Shown here: piece after piece, positions 27,350-35,834 of the stretch
Numbering within the stretch: the stretch's first letter is position 1
Layout of the letters: each line of letters starts with the position of its first letter
NCBI GenBank assembly: GCA_903911225.1
Contig: CAIWCT010000228.1
Span: forward strand, 1-36,488
Direction: 5' to 3'
From: an uncultured delta proteobacterium
Lineage (GTDB): Bacteria > Desulfobacterota > WTBG01 > CAIYCZ01 > CAIRTM01
Length of the DNA stretch: 36,488 nt
The notes under the pieces: model-generated
Seen by the model: the letters and a program-made list of their open reading frames with translations, nothing else
Told to the model about the DNA's origin: nothing
Database searches by the model: none
Position numbers and translations under genes: made by a program

Positions 27350-28174
27350 ATGACGACAAAGGAAGTTCAGGCAGGCACTGTAAGTATGGGCGGGGGGCAA
27401 CCCCTTGTTCTCATCGCCGGTCCTTGCGTCATTGAAGGTGAGCGGGAGACATTTGCAGCGGCTGGAAAACTCAAGGAAATTGCACACGCAGCCGGCATAC
27501 CCTTTATTTTTAAAGCTTCCTATGATAAAGCCAACCGCACGTCGCTTAGGTCCTATCGCGGCCCCGGCCTGAAGGCCGGCTTGGAAATTCTTAAGGGTAT
27601 CAAAGATGAATTCAGCCTCCCGATTCTTTCCGATGTTCATCGGTTTGAGCAAATCGGGCCAGCCGCTGAGGTTCTTGATGTGCTGCAAATTCCGGCATTT
27701 TTATGCCGTCAGACAGACTTTATTATTGAGGTTGCCAGCGCGGGAAAAACAGTCAATATTAAAAAGGGGCAGTTTTTGTCGCCCCATGATATGATGCCCG
27801 TGCTTGACAAGGCGCTGTCAAGCGGCAACCACAACATTATTGTAACTGAGCGGGGGGCAAGCTTCGGCTATAATAATCTCGTGGTTGACATGCGTGGTCT
27901 GGTTATTATGCGAAACATGGGTTATCCTGTGGTATTTGATGCAACCCATAGTGTACAGCTGCCGGGTGGGCAGGGGACTGCCTCCGGCGGGGACCGGCAG
28001 TTTGTTGCGCCATTGTCCCGCGCAGCTGTTGCAGCTGGCATAGATGCGCTGTTTCTGGAGGTGCATGAACATCCTGATGCAGCCTTGTGCGACGGACCAA
28101 ACTCCGTGCCGATTGCTGATCTGCCGGAACTGCTCAGGCAAATTTTGAATATTGATAAAGCATGCAAGGGGTAA
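27350..28174 (+). CDS. kdsA: 2-dehydro-3-deoxyphosphooctonate aldolase (Kdo-8-phosphate synthase)
   Basis: 274 residues. KdsA condenses phosphoenolpyruvate with arabinose-5-phosphate to Kdo-8-phosphate. Seen: IAGPCVIEGE, FKASYDKANRTS, YRGPGL, SDVH, CRQTDF, DATHSVQLPGG and FLEVHEHPDAALCDGP. The Cys in AGPCVIE is the residue that distinguishes metal-dependent synthases; the metal-independent E. coli type has Asn there. So this is inferred to be the metal-dependent class. Ribosome-binding site AGGGGC precedes ATG 27350, and the stop is 3 bases before kdsD. Confidence 0.96.
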   Translation: MTTKEVQAGTVSMGGGQPLVLIAGPCVIEGERETFAAAGKLKEIAHAAGIPFIFKASYDKANRTSLRSYRGPGLKAGLEILKGIKDEFSLPILSDVHRFEQIGPAAEVLDVLQIPAFLCRQTDFIIEVASAGKTVNIKKGQFLSPHDMMPVLDKALSSGNHNIIVTERGASFGYNNLVVDMRGLVIMRNMGYPVVFDATHSVQLPGGQGTASGGDRQFVAPLSRAAVAAGIDALFLEVHEHPDAALCDGPNSVPIADLPELLRQILNIDKACKG

Positions 28175-28177
28175 ACG

Positions 28178-29140
28178 GTGCTGGATCGGGCAAGGAAAGT
28201 ATTCGCAATAGAAGCCGAGTCGATACTGAAACTGCAGGACAGACTTGATGAAAATTTCATCAAAGCGGTTAATATGCTGCTTGTCTGCACTGGTAAGGTG
28301 ATTGTAATCGGTATAGGAAAATCAGGCATCATCGGTCGTAAAATCGCCTCTACGTTTGCCTGTTCCGGAACACCGGCCTTTTTTTTACATCCTGCCGAGG
28401 GTATTCATGGAGATATCGGCATGATGTCGCCAGACGATGTGGTGCTTGCCATATCCAATAGCGGTGAGACTGATGAAGTGCTTAAGGTGCTGCCCATGGT
28501 TAAACGCATGGGGCTTCCCCTTATCGTGCTTACGGGCAACAGCGAATCAATGCTGGCCCGAAACGGCGACGTAGTGCTTGATATCGGGGTGAAAGAAGAA
28601 GCCTGTATTCTGAACCTCGTGCCCACTGCTTCAACAGCAGCAACTATGGCCATGGGTGATGCTCTTGCCATTTCAGTGCTTGAGCGTCGGGGATTCAATG
28701 AAGAAGATTTCGCCATGCTGCATCCCGGCGGGGCGCTTGGTAAGAAGCTGTTGTTGCGCGTGGAAGATCTCATGCATGTCAGTGATGCCGTGCCCATGGT
28801 GTCTCAAGAGGATTCAATGAAAGTTGTGCTTATTGAGATGACATCCAAACGCATGGGGATAACCGGAGTGTGCGATAGCTGTGAGAATTTTGTTGGCGTT
28901 ATAACAGACGGTGATTTGCGTCGGGCTCTTGAAAAACGCTGTGATATACTTTCGGAAAAAGCCCGGGATGTGATGACCCTGTCTCCTAAAACCGTTACAA
29001 AGAACGCCCTTGCCGCTGCTGCGCTTCGGTTAATGGAGCGGCATGCCATCACATCTCTTTTTGTGCTGTCTGAGGCGGAGCCAAAAAAGGTTGAAGGCCT
29101 TATACATCTTCATGATATACTGAAAGCAGGTATTGTCTGA
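28178..29140 (+). CDS. kdsD: Arabinose-5-phosphate isomerase (KpsF/GutQ family)
   Basis: 320 residues from GTG 28178, with AAGGGGT upstream. It interconverts ribulose-5-phosphate and arabinose-5-phosphate, supplying KdsA. An N-terminal SIS sugar-isomerase domain (about 30-185: IGIGKSGIIGRKIAS, SNSGETDEVL, VPTASTAATMAMGDALA, HPGGALGK) is followed by two CBS domains (about 200-318: VEDLMHVSDAVP, ARDVMTLSPKTV), which usually sense nucleotides or metabolites. Length and architecture are standard. Its place between kdsA and kdsC supports the Kdo role over a gut-operon role. Confidence 0.95.
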   Translation: MLDRARKVFAIEAESILKLQDRLDENFIKAVNMLLVCTGKVIVIGIGKSGIIGRKIASTFACSGTPAFFLHPAEGIHGDIGMMSPDDVVLAISNSGETDEVLKVLPMVKRMGLPLIVLTGNSESMLARNGDVVLDIGVKEEACILNLVPTASTAATMAMGDALAISVLERRGFNEEDFAMLHPGGALGKKLLLRVEDLMHVSDAVPMVSQEDSMKVVLIEMTSKRMGITGVCDSCENFVGVITDGDLRRALEKRCDILSEKARDVMTLSPKTVTKNALAAAALRLMERHAITSLFVLSEAEPKKVEGLIHLHDILKAGIV

Positions 29141-29159
29141 ACCCGTTGGCTGTTAACTG

Positions 29160-29678
29160 ATGGATATTACGCAAAAGGCACAGCTCGTAAAATTGCTTAT
29201 TCTTGATGTCGATGGAGTTATGACCGACGGCAAGGTCGTCTATACCGACAGCGGCGAAGAGTTGAAATTTTTTGACAGCCGTGACGGACACGGCATCAAG
29301 ATGCTTATGCGCACAGGCATAGAGGTTGCAATCATAACCGGGCGGATTTCAAAGGCTGTGGAGCACAGGGCCGCAAATCTGGGAATTGCCATGGTGTATC
29401 AAAAGGCGTTGAATAAAATTGAGGCCTATGAGGAAATTGCTGCTTTGAAAAGCCTTGCCGATACGGAGATCTGTGCCATTGGAGATGATTTGCCCGATAT
29501 ACCTCTTTTGCGCCGGGCAGGGCTTGCGGTAGCCGTACCGGGTGCTGTAGATGAGGTTCGGTTGTCGGCCCATTATACGACACGTCATGCCGGTGGAGAT
29601 GGCGCTGTACGGGAAGTATGTGATCTGATTATGAAGGCGCAGGGCTCGTGGCAAGCCGTTATATCGCGCTATTACTGA
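29160..29678 (+). CDS. kdsC: 3-deoxy-manno-octulosonate-8-phosphatase
   Basis: 172 residues, a capless (tetrameric) HAD phosphatase that removes phosphate from Kdo-8-phosphate. Motif I is LLILDVDGVMTDG with nucleophile and acid Asp; next come SGEELKFFDSRDGHGIKML, motif II in IITGRIS, the Lys in YQKALNKIEAYEE, and motif IV IGDDLPDIPLL. Length is usual for KdsC. It completes the Kdo-making set kdsA-kdsD-kdsC upstream of the lpt genes. Confidence 0.95.
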   Translation: MDITQKAQLVKLLILDVDGVMTDGKVVYTDSGEELKFFDSRDGHGIKMLMRTGIEVAIITGRISKAVEHRAANLGIAMVYQKALNKIEAYEEIAALKSLADTEICAIGDDLPDIPLLRRAGLAVAVPGAVDEVRLSAHYTTRHAGGDGAVREVCDLIMKAQGSWQAVISRYY

Positions 29679-29733
29679 AGTCCAGCAACTTGTTGAAATG
29701 CATAAATGCTTTGTAATACTTTGTGAGACCTGA

Positions 29734-30303
29734 ATGAACACTATAAAAAAAATTCGTTTCATACTTTTATTTGTTGTCGCCGTAGCGGTTTCAGTCGTCG
29801 TCGGGATGGCGATCGGCACCAAGAAGCAGCAGATTGTCATTAAAACCGATACTCCCCAAACAGTAAAGTCCGGTCCGAGTGTTGAGCTGAAAAATGTTGC
29901 ATACTCAACAACAAATAATGATAATTTTAAAGAGTGGGATTTAACCGCGGAATCCGCCCAGTACTTACAAGCCGAGAAGCGCGTTATTCTTGAAAATCTT
30001 TTAGTTAATGTTTACCGCCCCAATGGTAAGATATATATAATACGGGGCCAACATGGGGATTTAAATACGGAATCCCGGGACATAAAGATGCATGGCGCCA
30101 TATGGGGCGTCATGCCCGACAATACAACCATACAGACCGAAACCATCGATTATGAGCATGCTAAAAGACTTATAACAACGCAGGATAAGATTTTTATAAA
30201 GCGAAACGGGAAGTTTGCCTTGGAAGGAAAAGGCATGATAATAGATATGGCTAATGAAAAAATGACAATTTTAAGTAATGTAAAGGCGCTGGGGAGCAAA
30301 TGA
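29734..30303 (+). CDS. lptC: LPS export periplasmic-bridge protein LptC
   Basis: 189 residues. A single N-terminal membrane anchor (about residues 6-28) is followed by a periplasmic beta-jellyroll pattern (VELKNVAYSTTNND..., WDLTAESAQYLQ, NGKIYIIRGQHGDLNTESRDIKMHG). LptC anchors the periplasmic bridge to the LptBFG transporter. The family has low sequence conservation; the call rests on the fold pattern plus context between kdsC and lptA. Its stop overlaps the lptA start (ATGA), indicating translational coupling. Confidence 0.9.
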   Translation: MNTIKKIRFILLFVVAVAVSVVVGMAIGTKKQQIVIKTDTPQTVKSGPSVELKNVAYSTTNNDNFKEWDLTAESAQYLQAEKRVILENLLVNVYRPNGKIYIIRGQHGDLNTESRDIKMHGAIWGVMPDNTTIQTETIDYEHAKRLITTQDKIFIKRNGKFALEGKGMIIDMANEKMTILSNVKALGSK

Positions 30304-31547
30304 AAAAAAATATCTTAATTGCTATTTTACTGGTTGTACAGCTTGTGCCCTTTGCGGCGCGAGCCGAGCAGGATATTGCGGTGAGTGCAGCTGTCCTGCC
30401 GTTTGAATCATTCAGCGGGGAGCAGAAAACATCGGTTGGGCGCGATGTTGCAGTCAGGCTCCTGCAGCAGCTTTCCTTAAATCCGCTTATTGTGACGCCG
30501 GATATACAGGACATGAAAGCAGTCTTTGCAAAGGAGGATTTTGCAACACCCAGCGAGGACAGGCTGAAGGATGTTGCAAAACAGCTGAATGTTAATTTTC
30601 TGCTGTTTGGAAGCGTCACAACAGTAAAGGATGCAGTCAGTATTGATACTCAGGTTTTTTATAATTTTCCGGGAGACAACTATTTCAAAACGTATGCCGA
30701 AGGGCCTGAGCTTGAAAAAGTGATAGAAGAGCTTACCCGCAAGATCGAGCAGGAGCTGCTTGATAAGGCATCTGTGATTCCTGCAGCACAGCGGCCTAAA
30801 GTGAAAACGAAAAAGAAATTCGTTTCGCCGGCAGGTGCCGCTGATGCAGCAGACTATGAAAAGACTGTTAACCGGGAAATTGCTGATGAGCAAGAGCTGG
30901 AGGATGCTGAAGTGAGACATGTTAAGGCTTCAGAATCTCAACAGCTCGAGGATATGGAAGACGTCAATGCTCCAAAGCAAGCAGTGTCTAAAAAGAATAG
31001 AAAATCCGTTGAGCAGACTGCAGGCATGGAGAAGTCCGCTGGTCAGTCATCGGCACTGAAGGATGGGAAGAAGCAGGATGACGGCGATAGAAAAACAGAT
31101 AGTCTGCCATTAAAACTTAATCAGCCGGTAAATATAAGCTCTGATGCCCTGGAGTACAGCAACAAGGACAATAGTGCAATTTTCCGGGGGAATGTGGTTG
31201 CACGGCAGGGCGATATGGTCATGTTTGCCGATCAGATGGAAGCAACATATGCCGGCAAGTCCGGGGAGAAGAATGAAAGAGGCGGAATCAAGGAATTGAC
31301 CGCTACCGGCAATGTAAAAATTATACAGGGAGAACGAATCGCCACAGGGCAAAAAATTGTTTTTTACGGCGATGAACAGAAAATCGTCGCAACAGGCAAT
31401 CCGCGCGTGTGGCAGGGCGACAATGTAATAGTTGGCAGTAAAATAACGGTCTATCTGAAGCAGGACCGGAGCGTTGTCGAGGGCACCAATCAGGACCGTG
31501 TGAGCGCAACCATTTATCCCAAGGAAAAAACAGGAAAAAAGAAGTAA
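30300..31547 (+). CDS. lptA: LPS-bridge protein LptA with extra N-terminal TolB/CsgG-like domain
   Basis: 415 residues, more than twice the usual ~180. A signal peptide (1-23, ending ARA) is followed by a domain (about 24-155) of the form VAVLPFESFSGEQ-type opening (VSAAVLPFESFSG), LLQQLSLNPLIVTP, FLLFGSVTTVKDAVSIDTQVF; this is the pattern of TolB N-terminal/CsgG/FlgO-like folds that assemble at the envelope. A long charged linker (160-265) leads to the OstA/LptA beta-jellyroll (268-400: NISSDALEYSNKDNSAIFRGNVVARQG, LTATGNVKIIQG). LptA forms the periplasmic bridge for LPS. The fusion is the oddity; a reading error is unlikely because the frame is continuous and coupled to lptC. Confidence 0.9.
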   Translation: MKKNILIAILLVVQLVPFAARAEQDIAVSAAVLPFESFSGEQKTSVGRDVAVRLLQQLSLNPLIVTPDIQDMKAVFAKEDFATPSEDRLKDVAKQLNVNFLLFGSVTTVKDAVSIDTQVFYNFPGDNYFKTYAEGPELEKVIEELTRKIEQELLDKASVIPAAQRPKVKTKKKFVSPAGAADAADYEKTVNREIADEQELEDAEVRHVKASESQQLEDMEDVNAPKQAVSKKNRKSVEQTAGMEKSAGQSSALKDGKKQDDGDRKTDSLPLKLNQPVNISSDALEYSNKDNSAIFRGNVVARQGDMVMFADQMEATYAGKSGEKNERGGIKELTATGNVKIIQGERIATGQKIVFYGDEQKIVATGNPRVWQGDNVIVGSKITVYLKQDRSVVEGTNQDRVSATIYPKEKTGKKK

Positions 31548-31621
31548 AAAATTCTATACTTATAATCAGTGCAATTGACTGGAAATGTTATTGCATGCAG
31601 ATTTTGACGTGAAAGGTATTG

Positions 31622-32344
31622 ATGAGTCAGCTCAGATCAGAAGGTCTTGTAAAAATATTCGGTAAAAAAAAGGTTGTAGACACTATCTCCATCGAGGTGA
31701 ACAGGGGAGAGGTCGTGGGGCTTCTTGGACCCAATGGAGCGGGTAAAACAACAACTTTTTATATGCTGGTAGGAATATATAAGCCTGATGCCGGCAGAGT
31801 TTACTTTAACGCAGACGATATAACAGACTCTCCGATGTATATGCGGGCGCGCAAGGGCATTACCTATCTGCCACAGGAAACGTCAATATTCCGCAAGCTC
31901 ACGGTTGAAGAAAACATTATGGCCGTGCTGGAAACGCTGCCGATAACGCGTGAGGAAATGCAGGAGCGTCTTGAGGAGAACTTGCGGGAGCTCAGCATAG
32001 CACATATTGCCAAGCGAAAAGCCTACCTGCTTTCCGGCGGCGAGAGACGGCGCGTTGAAATTACCCGGGCTCTGGTGACCTCGCCACAGTTTATTCTTTT
32101 CGATGAACCATTTACCGGCGTCGATCCGATAGCTGTTCAGGATATTCAAAATATTATTCTGCGCCTGAGCGCTAAAGGCATCGGTGTGCTTATATCCGAC
32201 CATAATGTGCGCGAAACTCTTAATATCTGTAAACGAGCCTATATTATATATGAAGGCCGCGTGCTGGAAGCTGGTGAGCCTGAGAAGATTGTTCAAAGCA
32301 GCAGCGCCCGTGCCATATATCTGGGCGAAAAATTCAGCATGTGA
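31622..32344 (+). CDS. lptB: LPS export ABC transporter ATP-binding protein LptB
   Basis: 240 residues from ATG 31622 (the track uses a TTG one codon earlier; AAAGGT lies 6 bases before the ATG). LptB powers extraction of LPS from the inner membrane with LptF/LptG, which are not in the window. Walker A GPNGAGKTT, Q-loop TYLPQET, signature LSGGERRRVE, Walker B ILFDEPF and switch His in ISDHNV are all intact. The stop is 12 bases before the rpoN ATG. Confidence 0.96.
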   Translation: MSQLRSEGLVKIFGKKKVVDTISIEVNRGEVVGLLGPNGAGKTTTFYMLVGIYKPDAGRVYFNADDITDSPMYMRARKGITYLPQETSIFRKLTVEENIMAVLETLPITREEMQERLEENLRELSIAHIAKRKAYLLSGGERRRVEITRALVTSPQFILFDEPFTGVDPIAVQDIQNIILRLSAKGIGVLISDHNVRETLNICKRAYIIYEGRVLEAGEPEKIVQSSSARAIYLGEKFSM

Positions 32345-32356
32345 TAGTTGTCCGGC

Positions 32357-33772
32357 ATGGAACTCAAGCAACAACTTAAACTTTCTCAACAGCTGGTCAT
32401 GACACCTCAGCTGCAGCAGGCCATTAAGCTTCTGCAGCTATCGCGCCTTGAGCTTTCCGATCTTATCGCCCAGGAGATCAATGAAAACCCCGTGCTTGAT
32501 GAAACGCTGTCTCAGGAGCCTGAGGCAAAAGATGACGGCGGCGACCGGATTGACGAGCCTGCTGCAAGGGAAGAAAGAAAGACTGAGCCAACTGAGGATT
32601 TTGACTGGCGTAATTATGTCGACCGTTCGACTGGCTCTTCAGGCAGCGGCTATTTTGATGGGGGGGAGCAAGAGGACTATACACCTGCAATTACCCGCAA
32701 GACATCTTTTGCTGAACATTTACTCTGGCAGCTGCACTTATGTGACTTCGATGATCAGGGTATGGAGATCGGAGAGTACATTATCGGCAACCTTGATAAG
32801 GACGGCTATTTGCTGCTGTCGCCAGATGAGGTTGCAGGCGATCTGGGCGTCGACCGGCAGTGTGTCGAGGATGTACGCCGCAGAATTATCCGATTTGATC
32901 CTGTGGGTGTGGCCTCATGTGACCTGGCGGAGTGTCTGGCTGCTCAAGCCGAGATGCTGCCCTGCAACAGCGTGCTTATAAAGCAGATACTGCTCAGCTG
33001 CATGAAGGAGCTCGAGCGCAAGAGGTATCAAATAATTGCGAGGGATTTAAAAGTACCGCTCAAGGATGTGCTGGAAGCCTGTGAAATTATTGCCAATATG
33101 GAGCCGCGTCCGGGGCGGGCATTTAACGACAATGAAACGCAGTATGTCACCCCCGATATTTATGTCTACAAGTCCGGTGATGAGTATGTCGTGATGCTCA
33201 ACGAGGATGGCCAGCCCAAGCTTCGTATTAATTCGTTTTACAAGGATATTCTTGCCGGCAATAAGGTCAGCTCTGATAAGACAAAGGAGTACATTCAGGA
33301 TAAACTGCGCTCTGCGGTTTGGCTTATAAAAAGTGTTTATCATCGACAGTCGACAATTGTCAATGTTATGAAGAGTATTATCAAGTTTCAGCGCGATTTT
33401 TTCGACCAGGGCTCGGGCCATTTAAAACCACTGGTGTTGCGGGATATTGCAGAGGATTTGAGTATGCACGAATCCAATGTCAGCCGCATCACGACCAATA
33501 AATATGTTTTGACGCCGCATGGCATTTTTGAGCTGAAATATTTTTTTAACAGCGGGCTTCCTTCCGACAATGGGGAATCGATAGCCTCTGAAAGCGTTAA
33601 GAACATGATTAAAGATCTCGTCCAGAATGAGGATGCCCGCAGGCCGAGCAGCGATCAGGAGATCGTAAAAATGCTCAAGGCCAGGGGCGTTAATATAGCG
33701 CGTCGGACGGTAACGAAGTATCGTGAGATGTTGGGGGTTCTTTCCTCGTCAAAGAGGAAAAAACATATTTAA
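32357..33772 (+). CDS. rpoN: RNA polymerase sigma-54 factor
   Basis: 471 residues from ATG 32357 (an in-frame TTG nine bases earlier is the track start). Domain order: region I Gln/Leu-rich activator-binding segment (MELKQQLKLSQQLVMTPQLQQAIKLL), acidic region II, core-binding region around residues 120-300, helix-turn-helix DNA-binding region (MHESNVSRITTNKYV) and the RpoN box ARRTVTKYRE near the C-terminus. Sigma-54 recognises -24/-12 promoters and needs an enhancer-binding ATPase. It sits directly behind lptB and ahead of hpf and ptsN, the classical arrangement. Confidence 0.96.
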   Translation: MELKQQLKLSQQLVMTPQLQQAIKLLQLSRLELSDLIAQEINENPVLDETLSQEPEAKDDGGDRIDEPAAREERKTEPTEDFDWRNYVDRSTGSSGSGYFDGGEQEDYTPAITRKTSFAEHLLWQLHLCDFDDQGMEIGEYIIGNLDKDGYLLLSPDEVAGDLGVDRQCVEDVRRRIIRFDPVGVASCDLAECLAAQAEMLPCNSVLIKQILLSCMKELERKRYQIIARDLKVPLKDVLEACEIIANMEPRPGRAFNDNETQYVTPDIYVYKSGDEYVVMLNEDGQPKLRINSFYKDILAGNKVSSDKTKEYIQDKLRSAVWLIKSVYHRQSTIVNVMKSIIKFQRDFFDQGSGHLKPLVLRDIAEDLSMHESNVSRITTNKYVLTPHGIFELKYFFNSGLPSDNGESIASESVKNMIKDLVQNEDARRPSSDQEIVKMLKARGVNIARRTVTKYREMLGVLSSSKRKKHI

Positions 33773-33782
33773 CAACCTGGAG

Positions 33783-33789
33783 AAAGGAG
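33783..33789 (+). promoter_or_regulatory. Ribosome-binding site AAAGGAG fixing the hpf start
   Basis: AAAGGAG lies 5 bases before ATG 33795. It shows that the track start 72 bases upstream, inside rpoN, is not the initiator. Confidence 0.8.
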
Positions 33790-33794
33790 TCATT

Positions 33795-34328
33795 ATGGAG
33801 CTGACAGTAACTTTTCGTCACCTTGAGCCCAGCGATGCGTTGAGGGAGTATGTCACGGATAGAATTGCACGGATTGAAAAGTATCTGGGCAATACGTCAG
33901 AAGTGCATATCATTCTTTCTCATGAAAAACGCGCGAACATCGCCGAGGTGATTGTGCACGCCAACCGTGCTACGATTACTGCTAAAGAACAGCATGAGGA
34001 CAATATGTATGCTTCAATTGATCTTGTGCTGGACAAAATAGAGCGGCAGGTTAAAAAGCATAAAGATAAAATTTCCAGCCATAAAGAACACACAAAGGCG
34101 ATGCATAATATTTACTCTGCCGAGCAACCCGCAGCATCCCGGGAGCAGAGCATTGTAAAAGCAGAAAGCGTTTCTATTAAGGCTATGAGTGTTGAAAGCG
34201 CTTTGGTACAGATAGGGCAGAACAACGAAGAGTTTTTTGTTTTTAAAAATATCGATACGGAAAATGTTAATGTTCTATACAGGCGTCGTGATGGTGATTT
34301 CGGGCTTATCGAGCCTGAAAATGCATGA
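33795..34328 (+). CDS. hpf: Ribosome hibernation-promoting factor, long form
   Basis: 177 residues. The N-terminal HPF/YfiA domain (1-110) carries the usual MELTVTFRHLEPSDALREYV opening, ISRIEKYL-like region and the basic Lys-rich C-end (KKHKDKISSHKEHTK). The C-terminal domain (about 135-177: ALVQIGQNNEEFFVFKNIDTENVNVLYRRRDGDFGLIEP) is the dimerisation part found in long HPFs, which link two ribosomes into 100S dimers in starvation. It follows rpoN and precedes ptsN, consistent with shared stress control. Confidence 0.94.
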   Translation: MELTVTFRHLEPSDALREYVTDRIARIEKYLGNTSEVHIILSHEKRANIAEVIVHANRATITAKEQHEDNMYASIDLVLDKIERQVKKHKDKISSHKEHTKAMHNIYSAEQPAASREQSIVKAESVSIKAMSVESALVQIGQNNEEFFVFKNIDTENVNVLYRRRDGDFGLIEPENA

Positions 34329-34360
34329 GAGTTCTATTGTGAATTGACAGGGGTTAATGT

Positions 34361-34828
34361 ATGAAAATAAGTGAACTTCTGAATGAAAAGCTGGTCATTG
34401 CCGATTTGAAGGCGGGGGCCAAGCAGCAGGCGCTTGAAGAAATGGTTGCATGTTTGGCAGCCGCCAGGCATGGCATAAATGCACAAGATTTATACACTGT
34501 GCTGATTGAGCGGGAAAAGCTCGGGAGCACCGGGATCGGAAACGGCATTGCAATCCCTCATGGCAAGCTTGAAGGCCTTGACTCTATCTGTCTCGTGTTT
34601 GCACGCAGTACTGCAGGCATTGAGTTTGATTCTCTTGACGGCAAGCCTGTACACCTTATTTTTATGCTTGTCGCGCCATCAAACTCAGCGGGTGTTCATC
34701 TTAAAGCCCTTGCGCGCCTTTCCCGGCTTTTAAAGGAGAAAAATTTTCGCGATGATCTAATCGGGGCGGCTGATGCTGGATCGCTGTATGGGATAATCGT
34801 TGCGGAAGATGAAAAAATTACTGCATGA
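34361..34828 (+). CDS. ptsN: PTS IIA-like nitrogen-regulatory protein PtsN (EIIA-Ntr)
   Basis: 155 residues. A soluble EIIA of the fructose/Ntr family with the phospho-accepting His in GIAIPHGK (about residue 67) and the downstream FMLVAPSNSAGVHLKALARLSRLL segment. It takes phosphate from HPr or NPr and regulates potassium and nitrogen metabolism and stress genes, not sugar transport. Ribosome-binding site AGGGG precedes ATG 34361. It stands next to rpoN, hpf and rapZ, the standard nitrogen-PTS neighbourhood. Confidence 0.94.
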   Translation: MKISELLNEKLVIADLKAGAKQQALEEMVACLAAARHGINAQDLYTVLIEREKLGSTGIGNGIAIPHGKLEGLDSICLVFARSTAGIEFDSLDGKPVHLIFMLVAPSNSAGVHLKALARLSRLLKEKNFRDDLIGAADAGSLYGIIVAEDEKITA

Positions 34829-34865
34829 TTATACAGTATTTTTCCAGTCAACAATGATATTCTGC

Positions 34866-34893
34866 CACCCCGCCATCTGCTTCTGGCGGGGTG
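34866..34893 (+). terminator. Strong hairpin between ptsN and rapZ (partial terminator or mRNA processing site)
   Basis: CACCCCGCCA / TGGCGGGGTG form a perfect 10-bp GC-rich stem with an 8-base loop. It is followed by CCTTCCTTCT rather than a T-run, and the rapZ ribosome-binding site lies 16 bases on, so attenuation, transcript stabilisation or cleavage are as likely as termination. Confidence 0.5.
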
Positions 34894-34912
34894 CCTTCCT
34901 TCTAAAAGGTCT

Positions 34913-35779
34913 ATGGCAAAAAAGATTGATATTATAATATTGAGTGGGCTTTCGGGCTCAGGGAAAAGCACGGCCTTGCATACGCTTGAAGACCTTGGTT
35001 TTTTTTGTGTAGATAATCTGCCGATTTTGCTTTTGCCCATGTTTATAGATTTATGCCAGAACTCAACTTTTGATATTTCCCGTGCTGCGCTTGTAATGGA
35101 TGTGCGCGAGCGCAATTTCTTGAAGGATTTCCAGCCCACATTTGAAAAGTTGCGCCAGGCCAATCACGCTCCCCTGCTTATTTATCTTGAGTGTGCCGAT
35201 ACCGTTCTCGTGCAGCGTTTCAGCGAGACGCGGCGGCAGCACCCCTTGAGCGAAAGCGGGATGGTGCTTGATGGAATCAGGCGCGAACGCGCATTGCTCA
35301 AAGAGATTAAATCTATGGCCGATAGCGTCATCGACACGTCTGAATGGAATGTTCATGAGCTGAAAAAGACCATTGAAAAGTATTTTAACGGTATATCAAA
35401 GCGCGATATGGCCGTAACATTTCTGTCGTTTGGTTTTAAATACGGCGTACCGCATGAGGCTGATATCGTGCTTGACGTGCGATTCATGCCCAATCCATAT
35501 TTCATCCCGGAACTTAAAAATAGCACAGGAAATGATGATCGTGTCGTGCAGTATGTTCTGCGCAGGCAGGAAACTCGCGAGTTTGTGGAGCGTCTTGAGG
35601 GTTTTTTGTCTTTTCAGCTGCCGCTGTTTGAGCGGGAAGGCAAGTCCTATCTCACTGTAGCCATCGGCTGTACGGGCGGCAAGCATCGCTCAGTAGTGGT
35701 TGCAAATACTTTGAAAGATTTTTTCTTAACGGATCGTCCCGGGGTTTCATCTCATCACCGGGATATTGATAAAGAGTAA
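34913..35779 (+). CDS. rapZ: RNase adapter / nucleotide-binding protein RapZ
   Basis: 288 residues. P-loop GLSGSGKST near the start, Walker-B-like region ALVMDVRE, and the conserved C-terminal RapZ domain with LSFGFKYGVPHEADIVLDVRFMPNPYF and AIGCTGGKHRSVVVA. In E. coli RapZ hands small RNA GlmZ to RNase E to tune glucosamine-6-phosphate synthase, tying to envelope precursor supply; outside enterobacteria the partner is unknown. Ribosome-binding site AAAAGGT precedes ATG 34913. The preceding hairpin is the only break in the run of genes. Confidence 0.95.
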   Translation: MAKKIDIIILSGLSGSGKSTALHTLEDLGFFCVDNLPILLLPMFIDLCQNSTFDISRAALVMDVRERNFLKDFQPTFEKLRQANHAPLLIYLECADTVLVQRFSETRRQHPLSESGMVLDGIRRERALLKEIKSMADSVIDTSEWNVHELKKTIEKYFNGISKRDMAVTFLSFGFKYGVPHEADIVLDVRFMPNPYFIPELKNSTGNDDRVVQYVLRRQETREFVERLEGFLSFQLPLFEREGKSYLTVAIGCTGGKHRSVVVANTLKDFFLTDRPGVSSHHRDIDKE

Positions 35780-35817
35780 AAAAACCGCTTCCCTCACAGC
35801 GGCAACCGAGTTGCTTG

Positions 35818-35834
35818 AAAGGAGTACGTGGAGA
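35818..35834 (+). promoter_or_regulatory. Ribosome-binding region AAAGGAG...GTGGAGA before the EIIA(Man) gene
   Basis: Two purine-rich matches lie 10 and 3 bases before ATG 35835. They support this start over the track start 69 bases upstream, inside the rapZ stop region. Confidence 0.6.

Noticed and set aside
33723-33794. Upstream extension of hpf inside rpoN
   Set aside because: The extension overlaps rpoN in another frame; AAAGGAG before ATG 33795 and the family's MELTVTFRH start show the true beginning.
35766-35834. 23-codon N-terminal extension of the EIIA(Man) gene
   Set aside because: It overlaps the rapZ end and precedes the conserved MIGIVLVGH start, which has its own ribosome-binding site.
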